Source: a virus. From it: a stretch of DNA of 64,000 nt. Below the pieces are notes generated by a model, which saw nothing but the letters and a program-made list of their open reading frames with translations, was not told the origin of the DNA and made no database searches. The stretch covers positions 62,001 to 126,000 of IMG/VR virus record IMGVR_UViG_3300023184_000038. The stretch is one strand, 5' to 3'. The position numbers and the translations under genes are program-made. Of this stretch, positions 51,890 to 59,927 are shown in pieces (position 1 is the stretch's first letter; every line of letters begins with the position of its first letter).

Positions 51890-52156
51890 ATGGCTAAAAA
51901 AATCTCTATCAAAGTTTTCGCAGATCCAAGTCATGCATGGGCCCGCTTCCCTAAATCACATTTGGTAGCACTTGGTATTGAGAATAAGATTTCTACTTAC
52001 AGTTACCAAAACGGCACTAATGCTTTCTTGGAAGAAGACTGTGATTTGCCAGTACTGGTTAACGCACTCCGGCAGCGTGGATATGAAATTAAATTCAACG
52101 AAAGCCATGCTAATAAGCAAAGCAAAATCCGCAATTACTCTACATACCGGGCTTGA
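51890..52156 (+). CDS. Small hypothetical protein, 88 aa (cassette 3)
   Basis: Basic alpha/beta protein (ISIKVFADPSHAWARFPKSH, ALRQRGYEIKFNESHANKQS). AAAGGAC before the start. Unknown. Confidence 0.6.
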   Translation: MAKKISIKVFADPSHAWARFPKSHLVALGIENKISTYSYQNGTNAFLEEDCDLPVLVNALRQRGYEIKFNESHANKQSKIRNYSTYRA

Positions 52157-52181
52157 CATTAAATAGGTTTTGTGATATAAT
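52153..52181 (+). promoter_or_regulatory. Cassette promoter 4
   Basis: TTGACA - 17 - TATAAT; upstream TGA embedded in the -35. Spacer TTAAATAGGTTTTGTGA. Confidence 0.9.
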
Positions 52182-52214
52182 AGACTCTTAAACAGTTAAT
52201 TAAAGGACATTGAA

Positions 52215-52499
52215 ATGACTAAGCAAGATTACACAATGTATATTTACAAAGCAGACAAGCGCACCAAAACTGGCGAACGTTTGTTCTCGACCACTGTTTG
52301 GGTGGCACGTTCCGAAAAAGGTATGCGGCAAGAGTGCAACGAACTCTACAACTTGTACCCTGCTACCAAAGGCTGGCGTTTTGAATATGTGCCTACAATG
52401 AAAACTGTACGTAACTTGATGTCCGGAGTTGATATCCAAATTCCACACGACACTCCCTGGGCTTGTAATCCTTCTAGCGAAACTTATTGGTCAACTTAA
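52215..52499 (+). CDS. Small conserved-type protein, 94 aa (cassette 4)
   Basis: YTMYIYKADKRTKTGERLFS, then YPATKGWRFEYVPTMKTVRN and PHDTPWACNPSSETYWST. I associate this pattern with small phage proteins of unknown function. AAAGGAC before the start. Confidence 0.6.
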   Translation: MTKQDYTMYIYKADKRTKTGERLFSTTVWVARSEKGMRQECNELYNLYPATKGWRFEYVPTMKTVRNLMSGVDIQIPHDTPWACNPSSETYWST

Positions 52500-52509
52500 G
52501 GAAAATAAA

Positions 52510-53193
52510 ATGGCACGTACCCCAGTATCTACTTTTTCATACCCCTCAGAATTGGTTTGGGCAGCAGCCGCAGCCGCACATAGGGTAGTTGGTACTTATA
52601 TTAAAGTTAGTTCACCAATCGGTACTGAATCATCGGATAATAAGCAGTCTCCGGCTAAGCCACTGGCAGTCGCAGTTGTTCAGTCTAACCGTACCATAAT
52701 GGAAAAGTTTATTGCAGAGAAATCTGTAACTGATGCTGACCTGGAAGAAGGTGAAAAAATTCGTAAATTTTTTCAGGGGTTGACTTTTCAAATTCTTAAA
52801 GGTAAAGTGTTATCCGATTTTGACAATAACGCCCTGGCAATAAGTTGCCGAGACACCATTACGTCTAATTATGAATTGGCAGTAATTGCTAGTTTGCCTG
52901 CAGGATATGAACGTGGGCAAAAAAGAGCAAATATTCAAGGTCGCATTGACTTTGCTAAGGGCGGATTTATTGCTAAAGTGGGAGATAAGATTACTCTTAA
53001 TATTGAAGTGCTTAAATCTGTATACTCTCAACAATGGGGAGTTTTTTACAGTACTGCAATTACTGATAATGACCAAGTACTTTTCTTCAGTTACAAAACT
53101 GAATTAGCGGCTGGTGCTTTTATTAAAATATCGTGTACAGTTAAGGCTCACCGGGACAATTTAACTCAACTTAACCGTGTAAAAATTCTTTAA
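52510..53193 (+). CDS. OB-fold-like nucleic-acid-binding protein, 227 aa
   Basis: Start 52510 follows AAGGAAAA; ATG 52429 lies inside the previous gene. An Ala-rich helix (WAAAAAAHRVVGTYIKV) starts it. The C-terminal ~60 residues (VLFFSYKTELAAGAFIKISC, TVKAHRDNLTQLNRVKIL) resemble the short OB-like ending of phage DNA-metabolism proteins. Single-strand binding is a guess. Confidence 0.45.
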   Translation: MARTPVSTFSYPSELVWAAAAAAHRVVGTYIKVSSPIGTESSDNKQSPAKPLAVAVVQSNRTIMEKFIAEKSVTDADLEEGEKIRKFFQGLTFQILKGKVLSDFDNNALAISCRDTITSNYELAVIASLPAGYERGQKRANIQGRIDFAKGGFIAKVGDKITLNIEVLKSVYSQQWGVFYSTAITDNDQVLFFSYKTELAAGAFIKISCTVKAHRDNLTQLNRVKIL

Positions 53194-53208
53194 TTTTAAA
53201 GATAATCA

Positions 53209-53343
53209 ATGAATGAACAATTAAGAAAACTAGTAGAACGAGCCGGCGCGCCTGCTGATGTACTAAATGAAATTTGGTTTCATATATTTTGTCAAAAGTT
53301 TGCCAATCTGTTACTTGCTGAAATGGAAGATGATTTTAAATGA
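53209..53343 (+). CDS. Small helical protein, 44 aa
   Basis: ATG 53209 to TGA 53343. MNEQLRKLVERAGAPADVLN then a hydrophobic helix (EIWFHIFCQKFANLLLAEME). Coupled to the next gene by ATGA. Unknown. Confidence 0.55.
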   Translation: MNEQLRKLVERAGAPADVLNEIWFHIFCQKFANLLLAEMEDDFK

Positions 53344-53438
53344 ATTCTACTTTAGCGTATCGGATTGAGATATTTCTTGTTATGTTTGTAACAATATTTT
53401 TTACTTTAATTTATATGGGAGTTTTTTATGAAAAATAA
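53340..53438 (+). CDS. 32-aa single-pass membrane peptide
   Basis: ATG 53340 overlaps the previous stop. IEIFLVMFVTIFFTLIYMGV is a strong transmembrane helix. Overlaps the following lipoprotein gene by 11 bases. Part of a string of tiny membrane genes; a role in lysis or membrane change is possible but not shown. Confidence 0.5.
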   Translation: MNSTLAYRIEIFLVMFVTIFFTLIYMGVFYEK

Positions 53439-53589
53439 TATACTGTATTACAGTTTGGGTATGTTACTATTGACCTTCATTACAGGATGTAGTACAATAG
53501 CAGGTACAGTGCATGGAATAGGAGATGATGTTAAATCAGGAACTGAAACATTGTCCGGTTGGATCAAACCCTCTAAACAAGCAAAATAA
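53428..53589 (+). CDS. Entericidin-like small lipoprotein, 53 aa
   Basis: A signal sequence ends in the lipobox TFITGCST, and the mature part GCSTIAGTVHGIGDDVKSGT is the entericidin pattern (CNTxxGxGxDxxxxG). Entericidins are short bacterial membrane lipoproteins linked to stress and lysis. It may instead be an o-spanin-like peptide. GGGAG precedes the start. Confidence 0.65.
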   Translation: MKNNILYYSLGMLLLTFITGCSTIAGTVHGIGDDVKSGTETLSGWIKPSKQAK

Positions 53590-53590
53590 T

Positions 53591-53716
53591 ATGAATTTTA
53601 TTAGTGGATTAATTATTGGTATCATTATTGCTACCGTGGGTATTAGTGGTTTGGCCAACATTGCAGATAGGGCAGTTGATAAAACCAAAGTAATACTCAA
53701 GGAACATATTAAATAA
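53591..53716 (+). CDS. 41-aa membrane peptide
   Basis: MNFISGLIIGIIIATVGISG is an N-terminal membrane helix, followed by a charged helix (ADRAVDKTKVILKEHIK). Start 53591 is 1 base after the lipoprotein stop. Pairs with it in position; unknown. Confidence 0.55.
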   Translation: MNFISGLIIGIIIATVGISGLANIADRAVDKTKVILKEHIK

Positions 53717-53722
53717 TGTTAT

Positions 53723-53959
53723 ATGTTAAGATTTTTACCTGTGATTATAAAACCACTAGCGGTGATTCTATTCGTGTCAATTCTAGTAGTACAGTGGGTA
53801 AAAGTAGATAATTCCAAATATGATGATAGTGATTTTATTTCAATTGTTTACCAATGTTCAGAATTAAATAAATATGACCATGTGCCTAGGCAAGTAGATA
53901 TAGAATGTGAATTTCGTAGAGAAAACAAACAGCGTAACTTAAAGAAAGTAGTACCATGA
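53723..53959 (+). CDS. Small membrane protein, 78 aa
   Basis: One transmembrane helix (VIIKPLAVILFVSILVVQWV), then a Cys-containing soluble tail with CSELNKYDHVPRQVDIECEF. Overlaps the ligase start by ATGA. Confidence 0.55.
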   Translation: MLRFLPVIIKPLAVILFVSILVVQWVKVDNSKYDDSDFISIVYQCSELNKYDHVPRQVDIECEFRRENKQRNLKKVVP

Positions 53960-55296
53960 GCGCAAGTTGGATTAATAAATTAAATGAATCAGATAGCCGT
54001 TTACATAAGCAAAACGTAATTGCACAGGCGCTATCAGCGAGTGTCCTTGGTAGTACTAACGCAACTAATTTTTTGATGCTGGCAAAGGCCTGTTATAATC
54101 CATATGTAACATATGGTGTTAAACAAATTTCAAATACAGTTGGAATTGTTGGAACTAAAAATCCATGGGAAGATTTTGTAGACCTATTGGAAAATCTTAG
54201 TTTACGCAAAATTACTGGCAATGCTGCCCGTGATGCTATTCAAGACCTTGCAGAACAATTTGATAGTGAAGAATGGAATACATTTTTGGCTCCGGTATTA
54301 CGCCGAGACCTTCGTGCAGGACTTACTGAAAATACAATTAATAAAATTTGTAAAAACACAAAATTTGAAATTCCAGTATTTAGTTGTCAACTTGCAACTA
54401 ATTGTGAGGGGCGCCCTGAGATGAAGGGCATCAAACGTCTTGAACCCAAACTAGATGGTGTTCGTATGTTATTGATGGTTATCCCAGGTGCTAGTGAAGG
54501 ATTGACTACGATCTGTTTTAGTCGTAACGGTAAAACTTTTGAAAACTTCACTCATATTGAAGATCAGATTCGTGATAATTGGCTTAAACTAGTTCGCAAA
54601 GCCGCAACTACTAGTAATTTAAGTATGGGGTTTGTACTTGACGGTGAAGTGATTGGTAATAGTTTCCAAGAACTGATGCGACAAGCACGCCGTAAAACAG
54701 GTGTACAAGCAGAGGATAGTGTCTACAATGTGTTTGACATTTTGCCACTAGAGGCTTTCCGTGAAGGTCATTGGAATACACAACTAGAAAAACGTATTAG
54801 AATTCTTGATGATATGCGTCCCATCATTGATACCATGCCTAACGTTGAACTCTTGCCACATATTATGGTTGACTTAGATACAGCCGCAGGTAAAGATCAA
54901 CTTGAACGTTATGCTAAGGATAATGTTAATGCCGGATTTGAAGGCATTATGATTAAAGAAATGGAAGCCCCTTATATCTGTAAGCGGTCAACAGATTGGA
55001 TGAAATGGAAGCCTACAATTACAGTAGATTTAGAAGTTGTTGGTATGGAGGAAGGCACTGGCCGAAATGTTGGAAGATTGGGTGCATTAATTTGCAGTGG
55101 AATTGATGATGGTAAAGAAATAACAGTCAATGTTGGCAGTGGATTTAGTGATAAAGACCGAGATGATTATTATCTCAATCGTAATATTATACTTGGACGC
55201 ACTGCCGAAGTGATGTGCGATATTATTACACAAAATAGTGACGGTACATATTCTTTACGTTTTCCGCGTTTTGTTAGATTTCGTGATGATAAATGA
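53956..55296 (+). CDS. ATP-dependent DNA ligase (T4 gp30-like), 446 aa
   Basis: Seals nicks in DNA. LEPKLDGVRMLL holds the adenylated Lys (motif I), SRNGKTFENFTHIE motif Ia/III context, VLDGEVIG motif III, GFEGIMIKEM motif IV, and DWMKWKPT motif V. The N-terminal ~150 residues fit the DNA-binding domain. T4 ligase is 487 aa. Works with RNase H and polymerase. Confidence 0.93.
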   Translation: MSASWINKLNESDSRLHKQNVIAQALSASVLGSTNATNFLMLAKACYNPYVTYGVKQISNTVGIVGTKNPWEDFVDLLENLSLRKITGNAARDAIQDLAEQFDSEEWNTFLAPVLRRDLRAGLTENTINKICKNTKFEIPVFSCQLATNCEGRPEMKGIKRLEPKLDGVRMLLMVIPGASEGLTTICFSRNGKTFENFTHIEDQIRDNWLKLVRKAATTSNLSMGFVLDGEVIGNSFQELMRQARRKTGVQAEDSVYNVFDILPLEAFREGHWNTQLEKRIRILDDMRPIIDTMPNVELLPHIMVDLDTAAGKDQLERYAKDNVNAGFEGIMIKEMEAPYICKRSTDWMKWKPTITVDLEVVGMEEGTGRNVGRLGALICSGIDDGKEITVNVGSGFSDKDRDDYYLNRNIILGRTAEVMCDIITQNSDGTYSLRFPRFVRFRDDK

Positions 55297-55301
55297 TAAT
55301 T

Positions 55302-55309
55302 GATAAATA
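55302..55309 (+). promoter_or_regulatory. T4-late-like promoter box GATAAATA
   Basis: GATAAATATTTAAC, 18 bases before ATG 55328, with AAAGGA as ribosome site between them. A normal late-gene layout. Confidence 0.5.
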
Positions 55310-55327
55310 TTTAACAAAGGACCAATA

Positions 55328-55531
55328 ATGTTTTTGAATCGGCTTGATATAGAAAAAATAGGTAGAATTAGTAAATCATTTTCAAATTCAGAAGTGTTTG
55401 AAATCAAGCAAGATACCAGATCAGGCATTGGAGCGGTCACTACATTACATGTGCAAACTACTATACATGGACTTGAAGGGGATTTTGAAGGAGAATTTGT
55501 AATAACTATTAGTTCTACTGAAAGTTGGTAA
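55328..55531 (+). CDS. Small hypothetical protein, 67 aa
   Basis: Beta-rich (LHVQTTIHGLEGDFEGEFVI). Unknown. Confidence 0.55.
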   Translation: MFLNRLDIEKIGRISKSFSNSEVFEIKQDTRSGIGAVTTLHVQTTIHGLEGDFEGEFVITISSTESW

Positions 55532-55550
55532 TATACATCTGGGCAACAAC

Positions 55551-55748
55551 ATGAATATAACAAAAATTTCTGACCAAAACAATATAATGTTTCGTCAACA
55601 GACGATTAATAATTTGGATAAACGACATGAGGCGCTGAGAATAGAAGAACTAAGAGTCCGAGAGGATATTAAAGCAAATCAGGCCAAACGAATTGAATTG
55701 AACCGGGAGTTAGGGAGACCTGGACAGAATATTGATACATTAGCATGA
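55551..55748 (+). CDS. Small coiled-coil protein, 65 aa
   Basis: Charged helix (KRHEALRIEELRVREDIKAN). ATGA overlap with a tiny membrane gene. Unknown. Confidence 0.55.
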   Translation: MNITKISDQNNIMFRQQTINNLDKRHEALRIEELRVREDIKANQAKRIELNRELGRPGQNIDTLA

Positions 55749-55819
55749 TATTATTAATTGGATTTGTTATTGGATTACTGTTCGGAGTTGCTTTTTTACT
55801 TTGGTACCGGAATAGATAA
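55745..55819 (+). CDS. 24-aa membrane peptide
   Basis: MILLIGFVIGLLFGVAFLLW is nearly all transmembrane helix, ending YRNR. ATG 55745 overlaps the previous stop. Fits a real tiny gene but could be chance. Confidence 0.4.
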   Translation: MILLIGFVIGLLFGVAFLLWYRNR

Positions 55820-55841
55820 ATTTATATATGGAAGTTCTTTG

Positions 55842-56093
55842 ATGAATCACGCTGCAATACTTGAAGAGGATACTATGGAAAAGCCAAAATCAGCTGACGG
55901 GGTGTCAGGCATGTTGCTTAAAACAATGGATGGGAAATTTATTTTCCGAGTATATAATTTTTATGATTTTAAGGATTATACTATTGAACATAGTGATTTA
56001 AACATAACTATAAATGATCCTGATGCATATTTTTATATGGATTCTGTATTAGATCATAGTCCAGCAACTTTAGGTATTACCAAGGATAAATAA
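55842..56093 (+). CDS. Small hypothetical protein, 83 aa
   Basis: Start 55842 (MNHAAILEEDTMEK) after GGAAG is favoured over GTG/ATG options upstream that run through the tiny membrane gene. YNFYDFKDYTIEHSDLNITI is beta-rich. Abuts the next gene. Confidence 0.55.
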   Translation: MNHAAILEEDTMEKPKSADGVSGMLLKTMDGKFIFRVYNFYDFKDYTIEHSDLNITINDPDAYFYMDSVLDHSPATLGITKDK

Positions 56094-56314
56094 TGACTTA
56101 TGTAACAGTAGAAGCCGAAATTGATTTAAGTGAAATTGACTTAGAAGATTTAATTGAAGAACTAGAAAGTCGTAATGCATATGAAAATAAAACAGAATCA
56201 GAATTGTATCGGTCATTACTTACTATTATTTGGCAAAAACGTAGAGCAGGTAATGTTAGTTATGATAAAGAGCTTGACACATTAATTTATGATGTACTAG
56301 GTCATGTTATATGA
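56093..56314 (+). CDS. Small acidic protein, 73 aa
   Basis: Acidic start (EAEIDLSEIDLEDLIEELES) then basic. Overlaps both neighbours (TAATG, ATGA). Unknown. Confidence 0.55.
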   Translation: MTYVTVEAEIDLSEIDLEDLIEELESRNAYENKTESELYRSLLTIIWQKRRAGNVSYDKELDTLIYDVLGHVI

Positions 56315-56514
56315 CATCCAATTTAATTGGACAACTATATAAGTTTGAAGATGGCAATACAATTGAAATAATTCAAATAAAACAACGTGATGACGGGGAT
56401 AGTGCTACCGATTGGGTTACCTTTCATGTTCAACAGGGAAACGGCATTCCACAAAAATTGTTGATGACACACGCTGAATTTATATCAACTTACGGGCATT
56501 TGTTTACTAAGTAA
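56311..56514 (+). CDS. Small hypothetical protein, 67 aa
   Basis: Small beta-rich fold (GNTIEIIQIKQRDDGDSATD) ending in a short helix. Unknown. Confidence 0.55.
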   Translation: MTSNLIGQLYKFEDGNTIEIIQIKQRDDGDSATDWVTFHVQQGNGIPQKLLMTHAEFISTYGHLFTK

Positions 56515-56553
56515 GAGTATACCATACGTTCGGTATTGACTAAATATTATGGT

Positions 56554-58185
56554 ATGTTTAAAAAAATAATAAATCTTTCTAATCTAACTCTTTTAGTTGC
56601 GTTGGCTCTTAGTACCATTGCAGCCTATTATAGTATTATTGGTCTTACGGCAATCTTTGCTGCTGCCGTAATACCTATTATAATTATGGGTTCTATTTTA
56701 GAAATAGCCAAAATTACTGCAACAGTTTGGTTACGAAGATATTGGAACAAAGCAGGATTGATAATTAAACTGTATCTAGTGCCTGCAATAATTTCTTTAG
56801 CAGTTATAACAAGTATGGGAATATTTGGCTTTTTAAGTAAAGCGCATATGGACCAAAATATACCAACCGGTGATATAGCAGCCAAAGTTGCTTTACTAGA
56901 CGAAAAAGTTAAAACGCAAAGAGACAATATTAAATCTGCTAGGGAAGCCCTTGCCCAAATGGATACCCAAGTTAATAATGTAATGAATAAGGGTGACACT
57001 GAAAAATCAGCCGAACGTAGCGTTCAAATTAGGCGGCAACAAGCAACTGAACGCGGTAAACTACAAAAAGAAATAGAAATTGCTAATATCGCTATTGGAA
57101 AGTTGAATGAAGAAAAAGCACCCATTGCTAGTCAATTACGCAAAGTGGAAGCAGAGGTCGGTCCCGTAAAATATATTGCTGCATTAATTTACGGAGATAA
57201 TCCAGACCAAAATCTCTTAGAAAGTGCAGTACGATGGGTTATCATATTACTTGTTATTGTGTTTGACCCATTGGCAATTGCTTTGGTATTAGCAGCAAAT
57301 CAAAGTAAAGATTGGGATGATGAGACTGAAGAAATTAAAAAAATAGATACCTTTTTTAATAATGGTAAGAAAATTTCTCAACATTTAGATGAAAATGAAA
57401 AGGTAGTTGAAGATGAATCTATACTACAAAAGCATCCATATCTAACTAAAAAGTTTGAAAATTTTAAAAATCTCAACCCAATAGTTGCTCCACCTTCTTA
57501 TGAAGCCGACGACGGGCCACTGAGTGGTAGTCAAATTGACCAACTTAAAAAAACAGTAGAACCTCAACTTTCATTTGTTCAAGGAGACTATAATGTATCT
57601 CATCCAACTCTTAAAAATTGGAATATAGATGCTAATATATTACCGCCCAAAGAAGAGTATAAAGAAGTAACTGAATTTGAAGGAATTAAGGATCCAATTA
57701 CAAAAGAATGGGAACAAACGGGTCCAGAGTACACTGTACAAATACCAATTAATCCTACAAAAATTGAAACTGAGGGAGTAACCGTTATTCCTGAATATTA
57801 CATATCAGGTGATTATGCAGTTTATCAAGGTAAAAATATGCATGTAAATGTGTTAAAAGACCTACGCCCTGATTTATTTAAATTAACTGCGGATTTAACT
57901 ACTACGCCCGGTATCATTACTACAAAATTTGGAACTTCTTTTCCCAAAATAGCAAATCGTGGTGATATTTTTGTTAGAGTAGATGCATTACCAAACTTGG
58001 TTTTTAAATTTAATGGATCCAGTTGGATAGCAGTAAATAAAAATCAATCGGACACCTACCTTTTTAATCAAGAATACATTAAGTATTTAATTGAAAAAAT
58101 AGACTGCGGTGAATATGACATTGACCTTCTTTCAGAACATGAAAAACTTCAAATAGAAGAATATTTAAGTAACCAAAAAAGTTGA
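56554..58185 (+). CDS. Membrane protein with coiled coil and C-terminal soluble part, 543 aa
   Basis: Three N-terminal hydrophobic segments (LTLLVALALSTIAAYYSIIG, IFAAAVIPIIIMGSILEI, VPAIISLAVITSMGIFGF), a coiled-coil stretch (~100-210, VALLDEKVKTQRDNIKSARE), then a fourth helix (WVIILLVIVFDPLAIALVLA). The last ~270 residues are soluble, with a beta-rich part ending SSWIAVNKNQSDTYLFN. No family named. Start 56554 is preferred to TTG 56536. Its TGA lies inside the next -35. Confidence 0.6.
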   Translation: MFKKIINLSNLTLLVALALSTIAAYYSIIGLTAIFAAAVIPIIIMGSILEIAKITATVWLRRYWNKAGLIIKLYLVPAIISLAVITSMGIFGFLSKAHMDQNIPTGDIAAKVALLDEKVKTQRDNIKSAREALAQMDTQVNNVMNKGDTEKSAERSVQIRRQQATERGKLQKEIEIANIAIGKLNEEKAPIASQLRKVEAEVGPVKYIAALIYGDNPDQNLLESAVRWVIILLVIVFDPLAIALVLAANQSKDWDDETEEIKKIDTFFNNGKKISQHLDENEKVVEDESILQKHPYLTKKFENFKNLNPIVAPPSYEADDGPLSGSQIDQLKKTVEPQLSFVQGDYNVSHPTLKNWNIDANILPPKEEYKEVTEFEGIKDPITKEWEQTGPEYTVQIPINPTKIETEGVTVIPEYYISGDYAVYQGKNMHVNVLKDLRPDLFKLTADLTTTPGIITTKFGTSFPKIANRGDIFVRVDALPNLVFKFNGSSWIAVNKNQSDTYLFNQEYIKYLIEKIDCGEYDIDLLSEHEKLQIEEYLSNQKS

Positions 58186-58210
58186 TATTAATCGTCAACT
58201 ATGATATAAT
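58182..58210 (+). promoter_or_regulatory. Sigma70-like promoter
   Basis: TTGATA - 17 - TATAAT, with the upstream TGA inside the -35, as in the four cassette promoters. Contains GTTGA/TCAAC inverted arms around 58181-58199. Confidence 0.85.
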
Positions 58211-58240
58211 ATCTGTATTGTAACTTTATCGGATTATTTT

Positions 58241-58900
58241 ATGAAATTTCATGTTATTACTATTGCTGTTCTACTAGCAGTTTCAGGTTGTTCCTCAACC
58301 AAAGAAGCCAAAATAGAAGGTGCCCCAATAACAGCATTAACCGCTCAAAAACTTAGTACTAGTTTTAAACGACAAGGTGTAAAAATTGAATGGGATTGTA
58401 TTTGGGGTACAGGGATGTTTGATGCAACTTGTATTAAAACTAATATTAAATCTATTGAAGTAACCGGATATGCTACATCATTTGGCAACAGTGAGGTAAT
58501 GCGTGAACAATCCTTTAAAGTTGCTCATGATGTTGCACTAGATAAACTTATTAGATTTGTAAAACAAGATATTACTAGTAACCGTGTTGTTTCTACATTG
58601 GGCAAAAATGTTGAAAAAGCGCAAGACCGAATTAAAAATCGTATTAAAGCCGATGAGGATGTTGCGATGAGTGACGAGGATATTGGTAAAGATACAAATT
58701 TTGCTGTTCGTGAAAACACAAATGACACAGTTCGTAATTTTACAGAAACAGTTAGAACAAATTCTCAAGGAATTATCCGCGGTGCAAGAGCAATTGATGA
58801 AAATATTGTTGATAGGCAAACAGTAGCAGTGACAATCCGTTGGGATACTGCAAGCGAAAAAGCATCAATATATTTGCGTAAACGGTTTATCTCTAATTAA
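58241..58900 (+). CDS. Lipoprotein, 219 aa
   Basis: MKFHVITIAVLLAVSGCSST is a lipoprotein signal (lipobox VSGC). The mature part has KIEWDCIWGTGMFDATCIKT with a Cys pair, and a long charged helix (~95-160). Host-type envelope lipoprotein. Followed after 2 bases by another lipoprotein gene. Confidence 0.65.
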   Translation: MKFHVITIAVLLAVSGCSSTKEAKIEGAPITALTAQKLSTSFKRQGVKIEWDCIWGTGMFDATCIKTNIKSIEVTGYATSFGNSEVMREQSFKVAHDVALDKLIRFVKQDITSNRVVSTLGKNVEKAQDRIKNRIKADEDVAMSDEDIGKDTNFAVRENTNDTVRNFTETVRTNSQGIIRGARAIDENIVDRQTVAVTIRWDTASEKASIYLRKRFISN

Positions 58901-58902
58901 TA

Positions 58903-59919
58903 ATGTTTAAATTATTCATTCTGGCATCATGCCTGGTGCTAGTATCATGTGCCTCTACTTCAAATTCAATTCAAAATAATGCAACACGGGTAATTGGAAA
59001 AGGAAACACATTTGAAGAGGCAAAACAAAATGCCTTTAAGGAAGCAATTGAATTTAAAGTGGGTTCACTTATATTAAGTGAAAGAGAAACATTAAATATG
59101 AAATTGGTGAAAGATGAAATATTAGTGTACAGTGCAGGATATATAGATGATTATTCCATTATTAATCAATCTACTCAAAATAATTATGTCTATGTGACTA
59201 TGGATGTATTAGTAGCAGACAGTAAGTTAAATTACCGATTGTTATCTTCTGGAATAAAAATCAAAGAAATTAACGGCGAAAAAATTCATACTCAATATAA
59301 TTCATTAATTGCTGAAAGAAAAAGTGGTGATGATATACTAGCAAGAGTATTAAATGATTATCCAAAACGAGCATTTAATATTACCCAAGGTGTGCATTAT
59401 TTTAAAATTGATTCAAATCGTAATGGTTTATTAATCATCCCATATGATATGGGATGGAATTATAATTATATTGTTTCATTAAATGAAGCCTTATCTTTAT
59501 TGTCAACTGAAAATCGCACATCTGTAACAGGTAAAGTAACTATTATGGCAAAAGACCCCAAAGATTTTATTATAGGTAAACGCACCATATATAAGTTTGA
59601 TGAACTGCATAGACTAAACCAATTAAATCAAGCCATGACATGGGAAAATACAGCACATATTCAAGTAACTATTCAAGATAGAAATTTATACCCAATATAT
59701 CAATCATGCTATGAATCACAAAGTATTAACGGAATGAAACCGTCATTTTATCATTCTGGAAATGACTTTGTAATTAAAGGAAATGAACGAGACCAAGACA
59801 ATATTATTATACCCATTGGACTCAATTCAAAATTAAATACAATACTTAAAGATAGTTATAGAATAGAATTATCACTTGTAACATATAATAATTGTATTGG
59901 TGGGATTAAAAAGAGATAA
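58903..59919 (+). CDS. Lipoprotein with LPP20/FlgT-like N-domain, 338 aa
   Basis: LFILASCLVLVSCASTSN is a signal plus lipobox. GKGNTFEEAKQNAFKEAIEF to YIDDYSIINQ resembles the LPP20/FlgT N-domain (GxGxTxxxAxxxAxxxA). The rest is beta-rich. Sits between a lipoprotein and clpX. Possibly a host-derived envelope pair. Confidence 0.6.
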   Translation: MFKLFILASCLVLVSCASTSNSIQNNATRVIGKGNTFEEAKQNAFKEAIEFKVGSLILSERETLNMKLVKDEILVYSAGYIDDYSIINQSTQNNYVYVTMDVLVADSKLNYRLLSSGIKIKEINGEKIHTQYNSLIAERKSGDDILARVLNDYPKRAFNITQGVHYFKIDSNRNGLLIIPYDMGWNYNYIVSLNEALSLLSTENRTSVTGKVTIMAKDPKDFIIGKRTIYKFDELHRLNQLNQAMTWENTAHIQVTIQDRNLYPIYQSCYESQSINGMKPSFYHSGNDFVIKGNERDQDNIIIPIGLNSKLNTILKDSYRIELSLVTYNNCIGGIKKR

Positions 59920-59927
59920 GTAATTAT

